A stretch of DNA of 64,000 nt from JAEUOS01 sp965279115 (GTDB taxonomy: Bacteria > Pseudomonadota > Gammaproteobacteria > Burkholderiales > JAEUOS01): NCBI GenBank assembly GCA_965279115.1, contig OZ257137.1, positions 124,001-188,000 on the forward strand. Direction: 5' to 3'. Each line of letters starts with the position of its first letter. The stretch's first letter is position 1. Shown here piece by piece: positions 1-8,328 of this stretch. Position numbers and translations under genes: made by a program. Below the pieces are notes generated by a model that searched no databases, was not told where the DNA came from, and saw nothing but the letters and a program-made list of their open reading frames with translations.

Positions 1-11
1 GGAGCCCCGCC

Positions 12-407
12 ATGCCCGTCACCCGCGGCAACCCGCCCGGCATGAAAAACGTGCGCGCCAGCGTCTACAACCACTACGTGCGCGTCGACCAGCCCAAGAG
101 CATGATCTTCGTCTCAGGCCAGCTGGCGCGCGACAACGACGGCAACCCGGTCGGCACCGGCAGCATGCTCGAACAGACCCGCCAGTGCCTGCGCAACATC
201 GAGAAAAGCCTCGTCGCCGCCGGCGCCACCATGGCGGATGTTGTGTGGACCACCGTCTACACCACCGACATGCGCGAATTCCGCCAGATCGTCGCCGCGC
301 GCGAGGAGTTCGTCAAGGACCACCTGCCCACCTCCACCATGGTGGAAGTGAGCCACCTGAGCGAGCCTGGCATGATGGTGGAAATCCAGGTGATCGCGGC
401 GGTTTGA
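12..407 (+). CDS. RidA/YjgF-family protein
   Basis: A 131-residue protein of the RidA/YjgF/UK114 family, which form small trimers; classical members hydrolyse reactive enamine/imine intermediates. Seen: the family core with VSGQLARD near 34-41, the LRNIEKSLVAAGATMADVV segment (60-78) and the C-terminal VEVSHL...VEIQVIAAV strand pair. A GGAG at positions 1-4 lies 7 nt before the ATG. The arginine that binds the substrate carboxylate in archetypal RidA (E. coli Arg105) appears to be Ser108 here, so this is probably one of the Rid subfamilies tied to a catabolic operon and not a general imine deaminase. Upstream context is outside the window. The next gene is convergent. Confidence 0.85.
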   Translation: MPVTRGNPPGMKNVRASVYNHYVRVDQPKSMIFVSGQLARDNDGNPVGTGSMLEQTRQCLRNIEKSLVAAGATMADVVWTTVYTTDMREFRQIVAAREEFVKDHLPTSTMVEVSHLSEPGMMVEIQVIAAV

Positions 408-464
408 CCCGCATGCCGTGCGGCGAGCCTGGTAGCCGCGCCGGCGCGTGATTGTCGGGAAGTC

Positions 465-1433
465 TCAGTCAGCGGTGATCTTCGCCGCCTTGACCACCGA
501 GCGATACTTCTCCACTTCCTGCGCCATGAATTTTTCCAACTCGTCGGCACCCGCGCCGGAAGGCCGGATGCTTTGCTCGTTGAGGCGTTTCCTCACCCCT
601 GCGTCGGCCATGGTGGCCGCGGCGGCCGTCTGAAGCTTCTTCGTGACATCTGCCGGCGTACCTGCCGGGACGAACAACCCGAACCACACACCGAGGTCGA
701 AGCCCTCGAGGCGCGGCGTCTGCGAAAGCGCAGGAATCTCCGGCGCCAGTTCGCTGCGCTGCAGGCTGGTCACCGCATAGGCCTTGACCTTGCCGGAACG
801 AATGTAGGGCAAGGCCGCGATGAGGGTTGAAACGCCAAGATCGATCTGCCCGCCAACGATGTCGGTAATCGCCGGCGCAGCGCCCCGGTAGGGGATGTGC
901 ACCATCGAGACGCCGGCGCGCATCTTGAGCAATTCCGCCGCCACATGCATGGGGGTGCCGTTGCCGGCCGAGGCGTAGCTGAGCGCGCCGGGTTTCTCGC
1001 GCGCCTGCTTGAGGAGTTCGGCCACGGTCGAGGCTGCCATCGCGGTCTTGCCGATCAGCACCATCGGTCCGGTTCCGACGAACACGATGGGCGAGAGGTC
1101 CTTCAGCGCGTCATACGGCGTCTTGGGATTGATGAGCTTGTTGATCAGGATTTCCGAGCCCGAGCCCAGCAGCATGGTGTAACCGTCAGGCGCCGCGCGT
1201 ACGGTCTTTTGCGTGCCCAGCGTGCCGCCGGCCCCGGACACGTTGTCGAGCACCACCGGCTGGCCGAGGCGCTCGCCCAGCGTGGGGGCAATGGTGCGCG
1301 CGATGATGTCGGAGCTGCCGCCAGGCGCGAACGGCACCACCAGCGTGACCGGACGCTCCGGGTAGGCATGCACAACCTGGCTCGCGGTGACAATCAGCAG
1401 GGCCGCCAGACATTTCGGGAAGCAAGGTCTCAT
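465..1433 (-). CDS. Bug/TctC-family periplasmic solute receptor (A)
   Basis: A 322-residue extracytoplasmic binding protein of the Bug (Bordetella uptake gene)/TctC family, which bind carboxylates, amides or nicotinate-like acids, classically for TctABC importers. Seen: Sec signal peptide 1-23 (cut near VVHA-YPERP), the first ligand loop VPFAPGGSSDIIAR, the PDGYTMLLGS loop and the VHIPYRGAAPAI segment. Its ATG overlaps the TGA of the upstream GntR gene by 4 nt (ATGA), so it is the last gene of a minus-strand operon (AA_synth, hydrolase, GntR, Bug). The ligand is probably the substrate of those enzymes; its identity cannot be read from the sequence. No TctA/TctB genes are nearby. Confidence 0.9.
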   Translation of the reverse strand: MRPCFPKCLAALLIVTASQVVHAYPERPVTLVVPFAPGGSSDIIARTIAPTLGERLGQPVVLDNVSGAGGTLGTQKTVRAAPDGYTMLLGSGSEILINKLINPKTPYDALKDLSPIVFVGTGPMVLIGKTAMAASTVAELLKQAREKPGALSYASAGNGTPMHVAAELLKMRAGVSMVHIPYRGAAPAITDIVGGQIDLGVSTLIAALPYIRSGKVKAYAVTSLQRSELAPEIPALSQTPRLEGFDLGVWFGLFVPAGTPADVTKKLQTAAAATMADAGVRKRLNEQSIRPSGAGADELEKFMAQEVEKYRSVVKAAKITAD

Positions 1434-2185
1434 GATGTGCCGCGTCCTTTCGAGGGTGACTGGACAAGCCGGGGCTTGGATTTGGGGCGCGGCGGTTTCG
1501 CCGCGCCCGGAAGATGCTCGTTGAAGAATTCCATCGCAGCGGCGCGGGCATTGCGCACATGCACGACTGCCGCATCGGCCGCGGCATCGGCGTCGCGCCG
1601 CTTCAAGGCATCGACGATCGCGTCGATTTCCTCCATGCTCTGCGCGTGCCGCGCGCGGCTGGCCATCGACATCGCCCGCAGGCGCGCCGCCTTGCCCTGC
1701 AGCCCCTGCAGAAAGCCGGCGACGATGGTGTTGCCGCAGCCTTCGAGCAGCACCTGGTAGAACACTCGCGTCGAGACCAGGATGGCGTGCATGTCGGCGG
1801 AACGGAAAGCCAGATCGAGCGATTGCGCGGCCTCCTCCAGCAGAGTGACCTGCTCGTCGCTGGCCCGTTCGGCGAACCAGCGGCAGGCACTGGCTTCGAG
1901 CACTTCGCGCGCCTCGTAGACCTCGGCGGCATCCTCGCGCGTGACATGCGCCACATGCGGGCCGCGCACGCCGGCTTCGACCAGCCCTTCGGCCTCCAGG
2001 TGGCAGAGTGCCTCGCGCACCGCGGTGCGACTCACGCCCATGGCATCGCCCAGGGTGCGCTCGACCAGGCGCTCACCCGGGCTCAGGTGCAATCCGAGAA
2101 TCGCGATCCGCAGCCGGTCGATCGCCTGCCGCTTGAGGGTTACGCGCTCCTTGGGAATACGCAATACGTCGGCAAGCTTGTTCAA
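1430..2185 (-). CDS. GntR-family (FCD subfamily) transcriptional regulator
   Basis: A 251-residue regulator. The winged helix-turn-helix is at about 18-72, with the hallmark MGVSRTAVREALCHLEAEGL, and an FCD-type all-helical effector domain follows (about 85-230). FCD-GntR proteins usually bind carboxylate effectors and repress their own catabolic operon. The start chosen is TTG at 2185. It overlaps the hydrolase stop (TTGA) and has GGTGAGAGG directly upstream; the open frame extends further 5' but only through the hydrolase gene. It sits third in the operon whose leader carries the palindrome TGGTATACCA (3699-3708), a sequence of the type bound by this subfamily, so autoregulation is likely (inference). 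Confidence 0.85.
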   Translation of the reverse strand: MNKLADVLRIPKERVTLKRQAIDRLRIAILGLHLSPGERLVERTLGDAMGVSRTAVREALCHLEAEGLVEAGVRGPHVAHVTREDAAEVYEAREVLEASACRWFAERASDEQVTLLEEAAQSLDLAFRSADMHAILVSTRVFYQVLLEGCGNTIVAGFLQGLQGKAARLRAMSMASRARHAQSMEEIDAIVDALKRRDADAAADAAVVHVRNARAAAMEFFNEHLPGAAKPPRPKSKPRLVQSPSKGRGTS

Positions 2186-3003
2186 CCTCTCACCTCGCCG
2201 AGGAAGGGCCGCAGGCTCGCGACCAGTGCGTCGGGCATCTCGATGGGCAACATGTGCAGTCCGCCGGCGATGATGGCCAGTTTCGATCCGCGCATCTGCG
2301 CCTGCATGCGCGAAGCCATCGCGGGGGTCGAGCCGCTGTCGTGTTCGCCGGTGATCACCAGGGTGGGCGCGCCGATGCCGGCGATCGCCTCGGCAAGCTC
2401 CGTGTCGCCGGTGGCGAAGGTCGCATAGCTGCGCAGGTAGCCGGTCGCGTCGTTGCCCAGCATGGTCCCGCGCACCCACTCCACCCATTCGGGACGTTGG
2501 CTGCGAAACGCCGGGCTGAACCAGCGCGCCAACGCGGGTTCAATTGACGGCGCAACCCCCTGGATGGCGACCGAGAGCGCGCGTCGCGTCACGGCCAGGC
2601 TTTCCTCGGCCGAACGCCCGTACACGCCGCTGATGAACGCTGCTGCGAGCACACGGCGCGGAAAGTCCAGCGCCATGCGTTGCGTGACCAGTGCGCCCAT
2701 GGAAAACCCCGCCACGGTGACGGAGGGGATATCGAGTTCATCCAGCAGCGCCACGGCCTGCGCCGCATAGTCGGCGAGTTTCACGTCGGGGCCAGGCAAG
2801 GGGCTTCCGCCATGTCCCAGCATGTCGGGCACGATCAGGCGATACGAATCCTGCAGCAGCCCGATCACGGGAGCCCACATCGCCGCGCGCAGGCCCACGC
2901 CATGCAGGAGGAGGACCGGCGGACCGCTGCCAATGTCGAGGTAGGCCGTGCCGTGGGGGTCGCGGCGCGGCGCGGGAAGGCCTGCGGGGCCGACGTCCGG
3001 CAT
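2182..3003 (-). CDS. alpha/beta-fold hydrolase
   Basis: A 273-residue alpha/beta-hydrolase. Seen: oxyanion-hole HG (LLLHGVG, 32-38), nucleophile elbow GFSMG (99-103, Ser101), acid in GEHD (Asp222) and the catalytic His250 in GGLHMLP. The sequence resembles 3-oxoadipate enol-lactonase-type hydrolases, but the substrate is unknown. It starts 3 nt after the stop of the AA_synth gene and its stop overlaps the TTG of the GntR gene, so it is translationally linked to both. No signal peptide, so it is cytoplasmic. In this operon it would act on an ester, lactone or C-C bond of the compound bound by Bug receptor A. Confidence 0.85.
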   Translation of the reverse strand: MPDVGPAGLPAPRRDPHGTAYLDIGSGPPVLLLHGVGLRAAMWAPVIGLLQDSYRLIVPDMLGHGGSPLPGPDVKLADYAAQAVALLDELDIPSVTVAGFSMGALVTQRMALDFPRRVLAAAFISGVYGRSAEESLAVTRRALSVAIQGVAPSIEPALARWFSPAFRSQRPEWVEWVRGTMLGNDATGYLRSYATFATGDTELAEAIAGIGAPTLVITGEHDSGSTPAMASRMQAQMRGSKLAIIAGGLHMLPIEMPDALVASLRPFLGEVRG

Positions 3004-3006
3004 GGC

Positions 3007-3609
3007 TCAGCCCTTGGCGGCGAGCGCGCGGTCGCGCTCGATCTGCTGCAGGTCCAGGTAGCGGTTGCCGATGCGCGGATGGGCACGCCCGCCGGTGGCG
3101 GCGCCCAGCGCCACAACGATTTCATCGGCCGCCGGCGCATCGGGAATGTGCATCACGAAGGTGATGTAGTGCGAGCGCGCGCCTTCGTCATGCTTTTCCA
3201 TCATCGGGATCTGGATGGAGCTGCCCGGCGCGCCGCGCGTGTTGGTGAAGCTCAGGTAACTCTTGGCACCTACCGCCTGCCGGTAATGATTGCCGAAGAA
3301 CAGGGTGTGGATCAGGGCGGACGCGTGCTCGATCTCGCCGCCGGTGCCGACCACCGCCGCCTTGCCGTAAGCCTGCACCGCATCGCCCGAACCGAGCCTC
3401 TGCAGGATTTCGCGGGTGAGCAGTTCGCCCAGACCCGGGGCGATGGCGCGAATCTCGGGCCCGAGATCCTCGACAAAGCCGCGACCGGCCCATGGGTTGG
3501 CGATCACTGCCGCCATGCCCATCATGCGGATGGGCGTGGCCACGGCACGGCCGCCTTCGATCATGATGATTTCTTCGTGGCAGACCAGTTTTCGGATGGC
3601 GGATTGCAT
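3007..3609 (-). CDS. amino acid synthesis family protein (DUF1185/AA_synth)
   Basis: A 200-residue protein of the AA_synth family (PF06684, formerly DUF1185), whose biochemical role is poorly defined. Seen: conserved opening IRKLVCHEE, EGGRAVATPIRMMGMAAVI, NPWAGRGFVEDL, a glycine-rich AYGKAAVVGTGGEIEHA segment and SYLSFTNTRGAPGSSIQIP. Several upstream ATGs are possible (3630, 3642, 3699). The start at 3609 is chosen because family members begin just before the IRKL segment and because 3699 would lie inside the operator palindrome. GAAAG lies 7 nt before it. First gene of the operon with hydrolase, GntR and Bug A. Confidence 0.75.
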   Translation of the reverse strand: MQSAIRKLVCHEEIIMIEGGRAVATPIRMMGMAAVIANPWAGRGFVEDLGPEIRAIAPGLGELLTREILQRLGSGDAVQAYGKAAVVGTGGEIEHASALIHTLFFGNHYRQAVGAKSYLSFTNTRGAPGSSIQIPMMEKHDEGARSHYITFVMHIPDAPAADEIVVALGAATGGRAHPRIGNRYLDLQQIERDRALAAKG

Positions 3610-3698
3610 TGATTGGCTTTCGGTAGGCATTCGCGGACTCATGCCGGGGCCGCGGTCGATTGCATGGAATCGCGCCACAGCACCGGTCATTTGGCGCA

Positions 3699-3708
3699 TG
3701 GTATACCA
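3699..3708. promoter_or_regulatory. candidate GntR/FCD operator
   Basis: A perfect 10-bp palindrome, TGGTATACCA, lies 90 bp upstream of the AA_synth start. It is embedded in a 7-bp tandem repeat TACCAAA (3704-3710 and 3711-3717). FCD-type GntR regulators typically bind palindromes centred on GTATAC, and such a gene is third in this operon. Autoregulation is therefore the simplest reading. The upstream neighbour (Bug B, also minus strand) ends at 3769, so the site lies in the only gap before the operon. Confidence 0.6.
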
Positions 3709-3768
3709 AATACCAAACGAAGCCTCCCATCGCGCGACGCCACGCTGCGCGGACCTTGTATGCCCCTT

Positions 3769-4758
3769 CTATTCCGCGCGCGCGCCCGTCGCCTTCGCCA
3801 CCACCGCCCAGCGGTCATGGTCCTTTTTCACCGCCTCGGCGAGCGCTTTCGACCCGGCGTAGCGGATCTCCGCACCGCGCTGCCACATCTGGCCGCGCAT
3901 GCTGGTCGATTCGGTCACCGCGCGCACGTCGGCCTCGATCTTCCTGACGATGGAATCCGGCGTGCCGGCCGGCGCGAACAGGCCGTACCACTGGTCGGAG
4001 GCGAAGCCCGGGTAGCCCAGCGATGCCACCGTCGGCACGCCGGCCAGGCGCGTGGTCGGCTCACGGCCGGTCACCGCGAGCACGCGCAGGCGCCCGCCCT
4101 CGATCAACGGCAGGGCCGAGACGATGATGTCGAACATCATGGTGGTGCGACCCGCCACCAGGTCGGGCAAGGCCTGCGCGCTGCCCTTGTAGGGCACATG
4201 CACCACCTTGAGTTTGGCCTCGGAAAAGAACCATTCGGCGGTGAGGTGCGGCAATGAACCGCTGCCGTTCGACGCATAGCTCAGCTTGCCCGGCTCGGCG
4301 CGCGCCGCGGCGACCAGGTCACGCAGGGTCTTGTAGGGTGAATCGGCCGGCACCACCACCACCAACGGCGAGGTGGCAAAACCGGCGATCGGCACCAGGT
4401 CGGTGAGCGGCTGGTAGCCCAGCTTGGGGTAGATGTGCGGGGCGATGGTGATGCCGGCCGGGATGCCCATCACCAGCGTGTAACCGTCGTTCGGCGAGCG
4501 CACGCCGGCCTCGGTGCCGATGGTGGAGCCAGCCCCGGCACGGTTTTCAAACACCATGGGCTGACGCCAGGCTTCAGCCAGCGCATTGCCGATGGCGCGC
4601 GCCGCGTAGTCGGTGGCGCCGCCTGCCGGAAACGGGATCATCAGCTTGACCGGCTTGGCCGGATACGCGCCGGATTGCGCATGGGCCAGCGGCGCCATGC
4701 CCGGCAATGAGGACAGTACGGCCGCTTGCAGCAAACGGCGGCGGGTGAGGTTTTTCAT
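3769..4758 (-). CDS. Bug/TctC-family periplasmic solute receptor (B)
   Basis: A 329-residue Bug receptor. The start at 4758 is preceded by GGGGG and gives an N-terminus MKNLTRRRLLQAA, whose twin-arginine character and mild hydrophobicity suggest possible Tat export, unlike most Bug proteins here; the cut is probably after AHA near residue 25. Seen: IPFPAGGATDYAARA loop, NDGYTLVMG loop and VHVPYKGSAQALP. It is transcribed alone, with the divergent nitrobindin-like gene starting 119 nt away. Ligand unknown. Confidence 0.9.
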   Translation of the reverse strand: MKNLTRRRLLQAAVLSSLPGMAPLAHAQSGAYPAKPVKLMIPFPAGGATDYAARAIGNALAEAWRQPMVFENRAGAGSTIGTEAGVRSPNDGYTLVMGIPAGITIAPHIYPKLGYQPLTDLVPIAGFATSPLVVVVPADSPYKTLRDLVAAARAEPGKLSYASNGSGSLPHLTAEWFFSEAKLKVVHVPYKGSAQALPDLVAGRTTMMFDIIVSALPLIEGGRLRVLAVTGREPTTRLAGVPTVASLGYPGFASDQWYGLFAPAGTPDSIVRKIEADVRAVTESTSMRGQMWQRGAEIRYAGSKALAEAVKKDHDRWAVVAKATGARAE

Positions 4759-4876
4759 CCCCCCGATTTCGCAAGGTCCATGCCAGTGCAGGTATGTGAT
4801 TGAGAAGCTCTGTTTTTGCGATGGCAGAATATGACCCCGACACTCCATCCAACACCCGAACCACGGAATACGCGCC

Positions 4877-5518
4877 ATGGAAAACTTCCCGCAGGACATC
4901 TACACCGAACCATCGAACATCGATTTCGACACCCTCAGGAATCTCGGGCCGCTCACCGGCATGGCCGGCGTGTGGGAAGGCGCGCGCGGCCTGGACGTCA
5001 AGCCCAAGGCCGACGGCCCGCGCAAGCAGGCCTTTGTCGAGCGCATCGAACTGCAGCCGATCGACCCGCAGACCAACGGCCCGCAACTGCTCTACGGACT
5101 GCGCTACCACACCCATGTGGTCAAGCCCGAGCAAGTCAAGACCTATCACGACCAGGTGGGCTACTGGCTGTGGGAACCCGCCACCGGCACGGTCATCCAC
5201 ACCCTTACCATCCCGCGCGGCCAGACGGCGATGGCCGCAGGCCAGGCGGCAGCGGATGCGAAGAGCTTCGAACTGGTCGCCACCCTCGGCGCGGAGCACT
5301 ACGGCATCTGTTCGGCGCCCTTCCTCGCGCATGCCTTCAAGACGGTGGAATTCCGCATCAAGGTGACCATCAATGACGACGGCACCTGGGGCTACGAGGA
5401 AGACACGGTGCTGATGATCCGCGGCCAGGACGAACCGTTCCACCACACCGACCGCAACCTGCTGACCCGGGTGGCGGCGCCGACGCCCAATCCGATGGCG
5501 CGCAAGCAAGCGGGTTAG
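4877..5518 (+). CDS. heme-binding beta-barrel (nitrobindin/THAP4-like) protein
   Basis: A 213-residue cytoplasmic protein of the FABP-like/nitrobindin superfamily (THAP4 heme-binding domain). Seen: the signature GMAGVWEGARGLDV (28-41), the ERIELQPIDPQTNGPQLLYGLRYHTHV block with candidate heme-ligand histidines, and the late strand TWGYEEDTVLMI. Nitrobindins bind ferric heme and react with NO or peroxynitrite. This longer bacterial subfamily is usually annotated only by fold. Its TAG stop overlaps the TAA of the convergent decarboxylase gene by a few bases. Confidence 0.75.
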   Translation: MENFPQDIYTEPSNIDFDTLRNLGPLTGMAGVWEGARGLDVKPKADGPRKQAFVERIELQPIDPQTNGPQLLYGLRYHTHVVKPEQVKTYHDQVGYWLWEPATGTVIHTLTIPRGQTAMAAGQAAADAKSFELVATLGAEHYGICSAPFLAHAFKTVEFRIKVTINDDGTWGYEEDTVLMIRGQDEPFHHTDRNLLTRVAAPTPNPMARKQAG

Positions 5519-7179
5519 CGCTTGCCTTCGATCTCGATCTCGATCAGGTGGGTCTTGCCGCTGGCGAAGGCGTCTGCCACCGCGGCCTTGATATCGTCGG
5601 CCTTCGTCACATGGGTGGCGGCCACGCCCATGCCGCGCGCCAGGTCGACAAACCCGAGTACCGGCCGCGTCAGGTCCATGTGCATGTAGGGCTTTTCCGA
5701 GGCAACGTCGAAGCGCTGGCGATAGGCGTCGATGTTGTGCTTCAACACCCGGTACTCGCGGTTGGCGAGGATCACGAACACGATGGCAAGTTCAAGGTGC
5801 GCGGCGGTCCACAAGGCCTGGATCGAATACATCGATGAGCCGTCGCCCGACACGCACAACACCGGCCGATCACGTCGCGCGATCGCCACGCCCACCGCAC
5901 CGGCCAGCCCCTGGCCGATGCCGCCGCCACGACCGCTGAAGTAATCGTCGGGTCCGGCAAAGCTGAAGGTGGCGAACAGGTCCAGGTTGGCGGTGATGGT
6001 CTCGTCAACCACGATTGCATTGGTGGGCGTGCCGGCACGCAGTTCGGCCATGGCACGCGGCATGGAGGTGGGCGTGCGCGCCCAGGCCTTGGCCACGCGC
6101 GCCTTGTGGGCGGCCTGCTCGGACTCCTTGGTCGCGCGCAGGGCGTCGGCGCGGGCCTTGGCCGCGGCCTTGAAAACGTCACTGGCCGCCGCGGCCAGTG
6201 ACGAATCCAGTGCTTCAAGCGCGGGCGCGACAGCCGCCTGCACCCCGGCATCGAGCGCGAAGTTGTAAGCCAGCCGCGCGGCACTCTGCTCGATCTGCAG
6301 CACCCGCGTGCCGGCGGCAAAGGGCGAGCCCGGCGCGTACCAGACCGCTTCGAAGAACGGCCCGCCGACCATCAGTACCAGGTCGTTGCCGGCCAGTTGC
6401 CTGGCGATGCCGCGCGCATCGAACGCCAGCGTGCCACGCGCCGACGGATGGTCGGTCGGGAGCGCATTGCGCCCGCGCAGCCCTTCGAACCAGACCGATG
6501 CACCGAGGCGTTCGGCCAGGCGCACCAGGGTGCCGCCGGCGCCCGCCCGTGCCACGTCGTCACCGGCGACGATGGCCGGGCCAGACGAGGCCAGCAGCAG
6601 CGCTGTCATCGCCGCGATGCCCTGCGGGTCCGGCTGGACCTGCGTGAACGACTGGCCAGGCCGCCCCGGCGGAATCGCGGTTTCCTGTTCCAGCACGTCG
6701 ATGGGCAGGGCCACGAACACCGGGCCCGCCGGTGCCTCATTGGCGATCTTGAAGGCGCGCTGCAGGACCGGGCCGAGTTCATCGGCACGCTCGACCTGCA
6801 CGCTCCATTTGGTGACCGGTGCCGCAATCGCAGCGAGGTCATGGCCCAGCACCGGGTCGGAAAGGCGCATGCGCGTGTCCTGCTGGCCGGCCGTCACCAC
6901 CATCGGCGTGTTGTTCTTCCAGGCGCTGTAGATCATGCCGATCGCGTTGCCCAGCCCGGGCGCCACATGCAGGCTGGCAAACGCGGTCTTGCCGCTGGCC
7001 TGCGCGTAGAAGTTGGCCGCACCCACCGCCACGCCCTCGTGCAGGTGCACGATGTACTCGATCTGCGGATAGTCCGGCAGGGAGTCGAGCAACGGGCTCT
7101 CGGTGGTGCCGGGGTTGCCGAAAATCCGTTCGACCCCGTGCGCCACCAGGGTTTGCATCAGTACTTCGCGACCACGCAT
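5515..7179 (-). CDS. thiamine diphosphate-dependent decarboxylase (benzoylformate decarboxylase-like)
   Basis: A 554-residue ThDP enzyme with the three-domain fold. Seen: FGNPGTTESP (20-29), the activating Glu48 in HLHEGVAVGA, His71 in SLHVAPGLGNA, AGQQDTR, and the ThDP/Mg motif GDGSSMYSIQALW...LANREY near the C-terminus. It resembles benzoylformate decarboxylase MdlC. By-eye alignment keeps the equivalents of Glu47 and His70 but has Thr25 for Ser26, and the second catalytic histidine (His281, YHQYDPG in MdlC) appears replaced (AVWYAPG). The substrate may therefore differ from benzoylformate. The start at 7179 has GGAG 8 nt upstream. It follows Bug C in the same direction, separated by a 13-bp hairpin. 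Confidence 0.8.
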   Translation of the reverse strand: MRGREVLMQTLVAHGVERIFGNPGTTESPLLDSLPDYPQIEYIVHLHEGVAVGAANFYAQASGKTAFASLHVAPGLGNAIGMIYSAWKNNTPMVVTAGQQDTRMRLSDPVLGHDLAAIAAPVTKWSVQVERADELGPVLQRAFKIANEAPAGPVFVALPIDVLEQETAIPPGRPGQSFTQVQPDPQGIAAMTALLLASSGPAIVAGDDVARAGAGGTLVRLAERLGASVWFEGLRGRNALPTDHPSARGTLAFDARGIARQLAGNDLVLMVGGPFFEAVWYAPGSPFAAGTRVLQIEQSAARLAYNFALDAGVQAAVAPALEALDSSLAAAASDVFKAAAKARADALRATKESEQAAHKARVAKAWARTPTSMPRAMAELRAGTPTNAIVVDETITANLDLFATFSFAGPDDYFSGRGGGIGQGLAGAVGVAIARRDRPVLCVSGDGSSMYSIQALWTAAHLELAIVFVILANREYRVLKHNIDAYRQRFDVASEKPYMHMDLTRPVLGFVDLARGMGVAATHVTKADDIKAAVADAFASGKTHLIEIEIEGKR

Positions 7180-7196
7180 GCGTCGGGCTCCACGAG

Positions 7197-7227
7197 GCGG
7201 GGCCGGGGATACCGTCCCCGGCCCCGC
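7197..7227 (-). other. strong intercistronic hairpin
   Basis: A perfect 13-bp GC-rich stem (7197-7209 with 7215-7227) closes a 5-nt loop. It begins 4 nt after the Bug C stop and ends 17 nt before the decarboxylase start on the minus strand. There is no downstream T-run, so it is not a canonical terminator. It is well placed to protect the 3' end of the Bug message and attenuate the enzyme gene, giving more receptor than enzyme (inference). Confidence 0.7.
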
Positions 7228-7231
7228 AGGT

Positions 7232-8194
7232 TCAATCCACCTTGATATTGCCCTTCTTGACCACCTCGGCGAAACGCGCCTGCTGCTCCTTGAGGTACTT
7301 GGCGAACTCGTCGGCCGGGAGATAGTCCACTTCCAGGCCAACACCGGTCAGGCGCTCACGCACTTCCGGCGATTGCATCACGGTCGCCATGGCTGCGGAA
7401 AGGCGGTCGACCGCCGCCTTGGGGGTGCCGGAGGCGACCATCACGCCTATCCACGCGCCAATGTCGAAGCCGGGCAGGTTCAGCGAGGTAGCCAGCGGTT
7501 CCACCCCGGGCGCCAGCGCGGAGGGCTTGGCCACGGAGATGCCATAGGCGCGCAGGCGTCCGCCGCGCACCAGTGGCATGGTCGCCGCCACCGTTTCGGT
7601 CGCGTAGGCGACCTGGCCGCTGGCCACGTCGGTCAAGGCCGGCGAGCTGCCCTTGTAGGGGATATGGGTGGAAGTCAGCCCGGCACGCATGTTGAACCAC
7701 TCGGCCACGATGTGCGCCGTCGCGCCGGTGCCGGAGGAGGCGAACGAGTACTTGCCCGGATTGGCCTTGACCAGCGCGACCAGGTCGCGTGCGTTGGCCG
7801 CGGGGAAAGATGGCGCGGTCACCAGCACATAGGGCGACAGGCCGATCTTGGCCACCGGCACGAGTTCGCGGTCGACATCGTAGGGAGTTTTCTGCACCAG
7901 CGGATTGACCGTCACCGGACCGCTGGAACCGAACAGGATGGTGTAACCATCCGGCGGCGCCTTGGCTGCGAAGTCGGTGCCCATCATGCCACCGGCACCG
8001 GCCTTGTTGTCGGGGACCACGGGTTGCCCGAGCACTTCGGAAAGCTTCTGCGAGACCACCCGGCCGACCAGATCGGTCGCCTGGCCCGGCGGCCAGGGAA
8101 TAACCCCCCGCAACGGGCGGTTGGGGTAAGGCTGCTGGGCCAGTGCCGCGCCGCTCAATGCGAGGACGGCCAGAAACAGGGGGATGCGTCGCAT
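7232..8194 (-). CDS. Bug/TctC-family periplasmic solute receptor (C)
   Basis: A 320-residue Bug receptor with Sec signal peptide 1-20 (MRRIPLFLAVLALSGAALA-QQ). AGGAGA lies 8 nt before the ATG. Seen: IPWPPGQATDLVGR in the ligand loop (a Trp where most paralogues have Phe or Tyr), APPDGYTILFGSSGPVT and THIPYKGSSPALTDV. First gene of a two-gene unit with the ThDP decarboxylase, which suggests an aromatic or branched 2-oxo acid or its precursor as ligand (inference). Ends in the sequence typical of Bug proteins (VVKKGNIKVD). Confidence 0.9.
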   Translation of the reverse strand: MRRIPLFLAVLALSGAALAQQPYPNRPLRGVIPWPPGQATDLVGRVVSQKLSEVLGQPVVPDNKAGAGGMMGTDFAAKAPPDGYTILFGSSGPVTVNPLVQKTPYDVDRELVPVAKIGLSPYVLVTAPSFPAANARDLVALVKANPGKYSFASSGTGATAHIVAEWFNMRAGLTSTHIPYKGSSPALTDVASGQVAYATETVAATMPLVRGGRLRAYGISVAKPSALAPGVEPLATSLNLPGFDIGAWIGVMVASGTPKAAVDRLSAAMATVMQSPEVRERLTGVGLEVDYLPADEFAKYLKEQQARFAEVVKKGNIKVD

Positions 8195-8328
8195 GGGAAT
8201 TGTCTCCTGGATGTTTTTGAACGACCTCGCAAGGATACTGCACCGGTGGATTGGCGTGCCTGTCTGGCGGCAGGCGCGAAAGCGGCGACAATCGGCTTCA
8301 CCTCAATCCCGATCGACGCCGGCACGCC

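Noticed and set aside
2186..2488. Upstream extension of the GntR frame
   Set aside because: It overlaps the hydrolase gene for 100 codons without homology; the TTG at 2185 gives the family-typical length and coupling.
4800..4832. Sigma-70 promoter TTGAGA / CAGAAT before the nitrobindin-like gene
   Set aside because: The hexamers are 19 nt apart and match poorly; not reliable enough to list.
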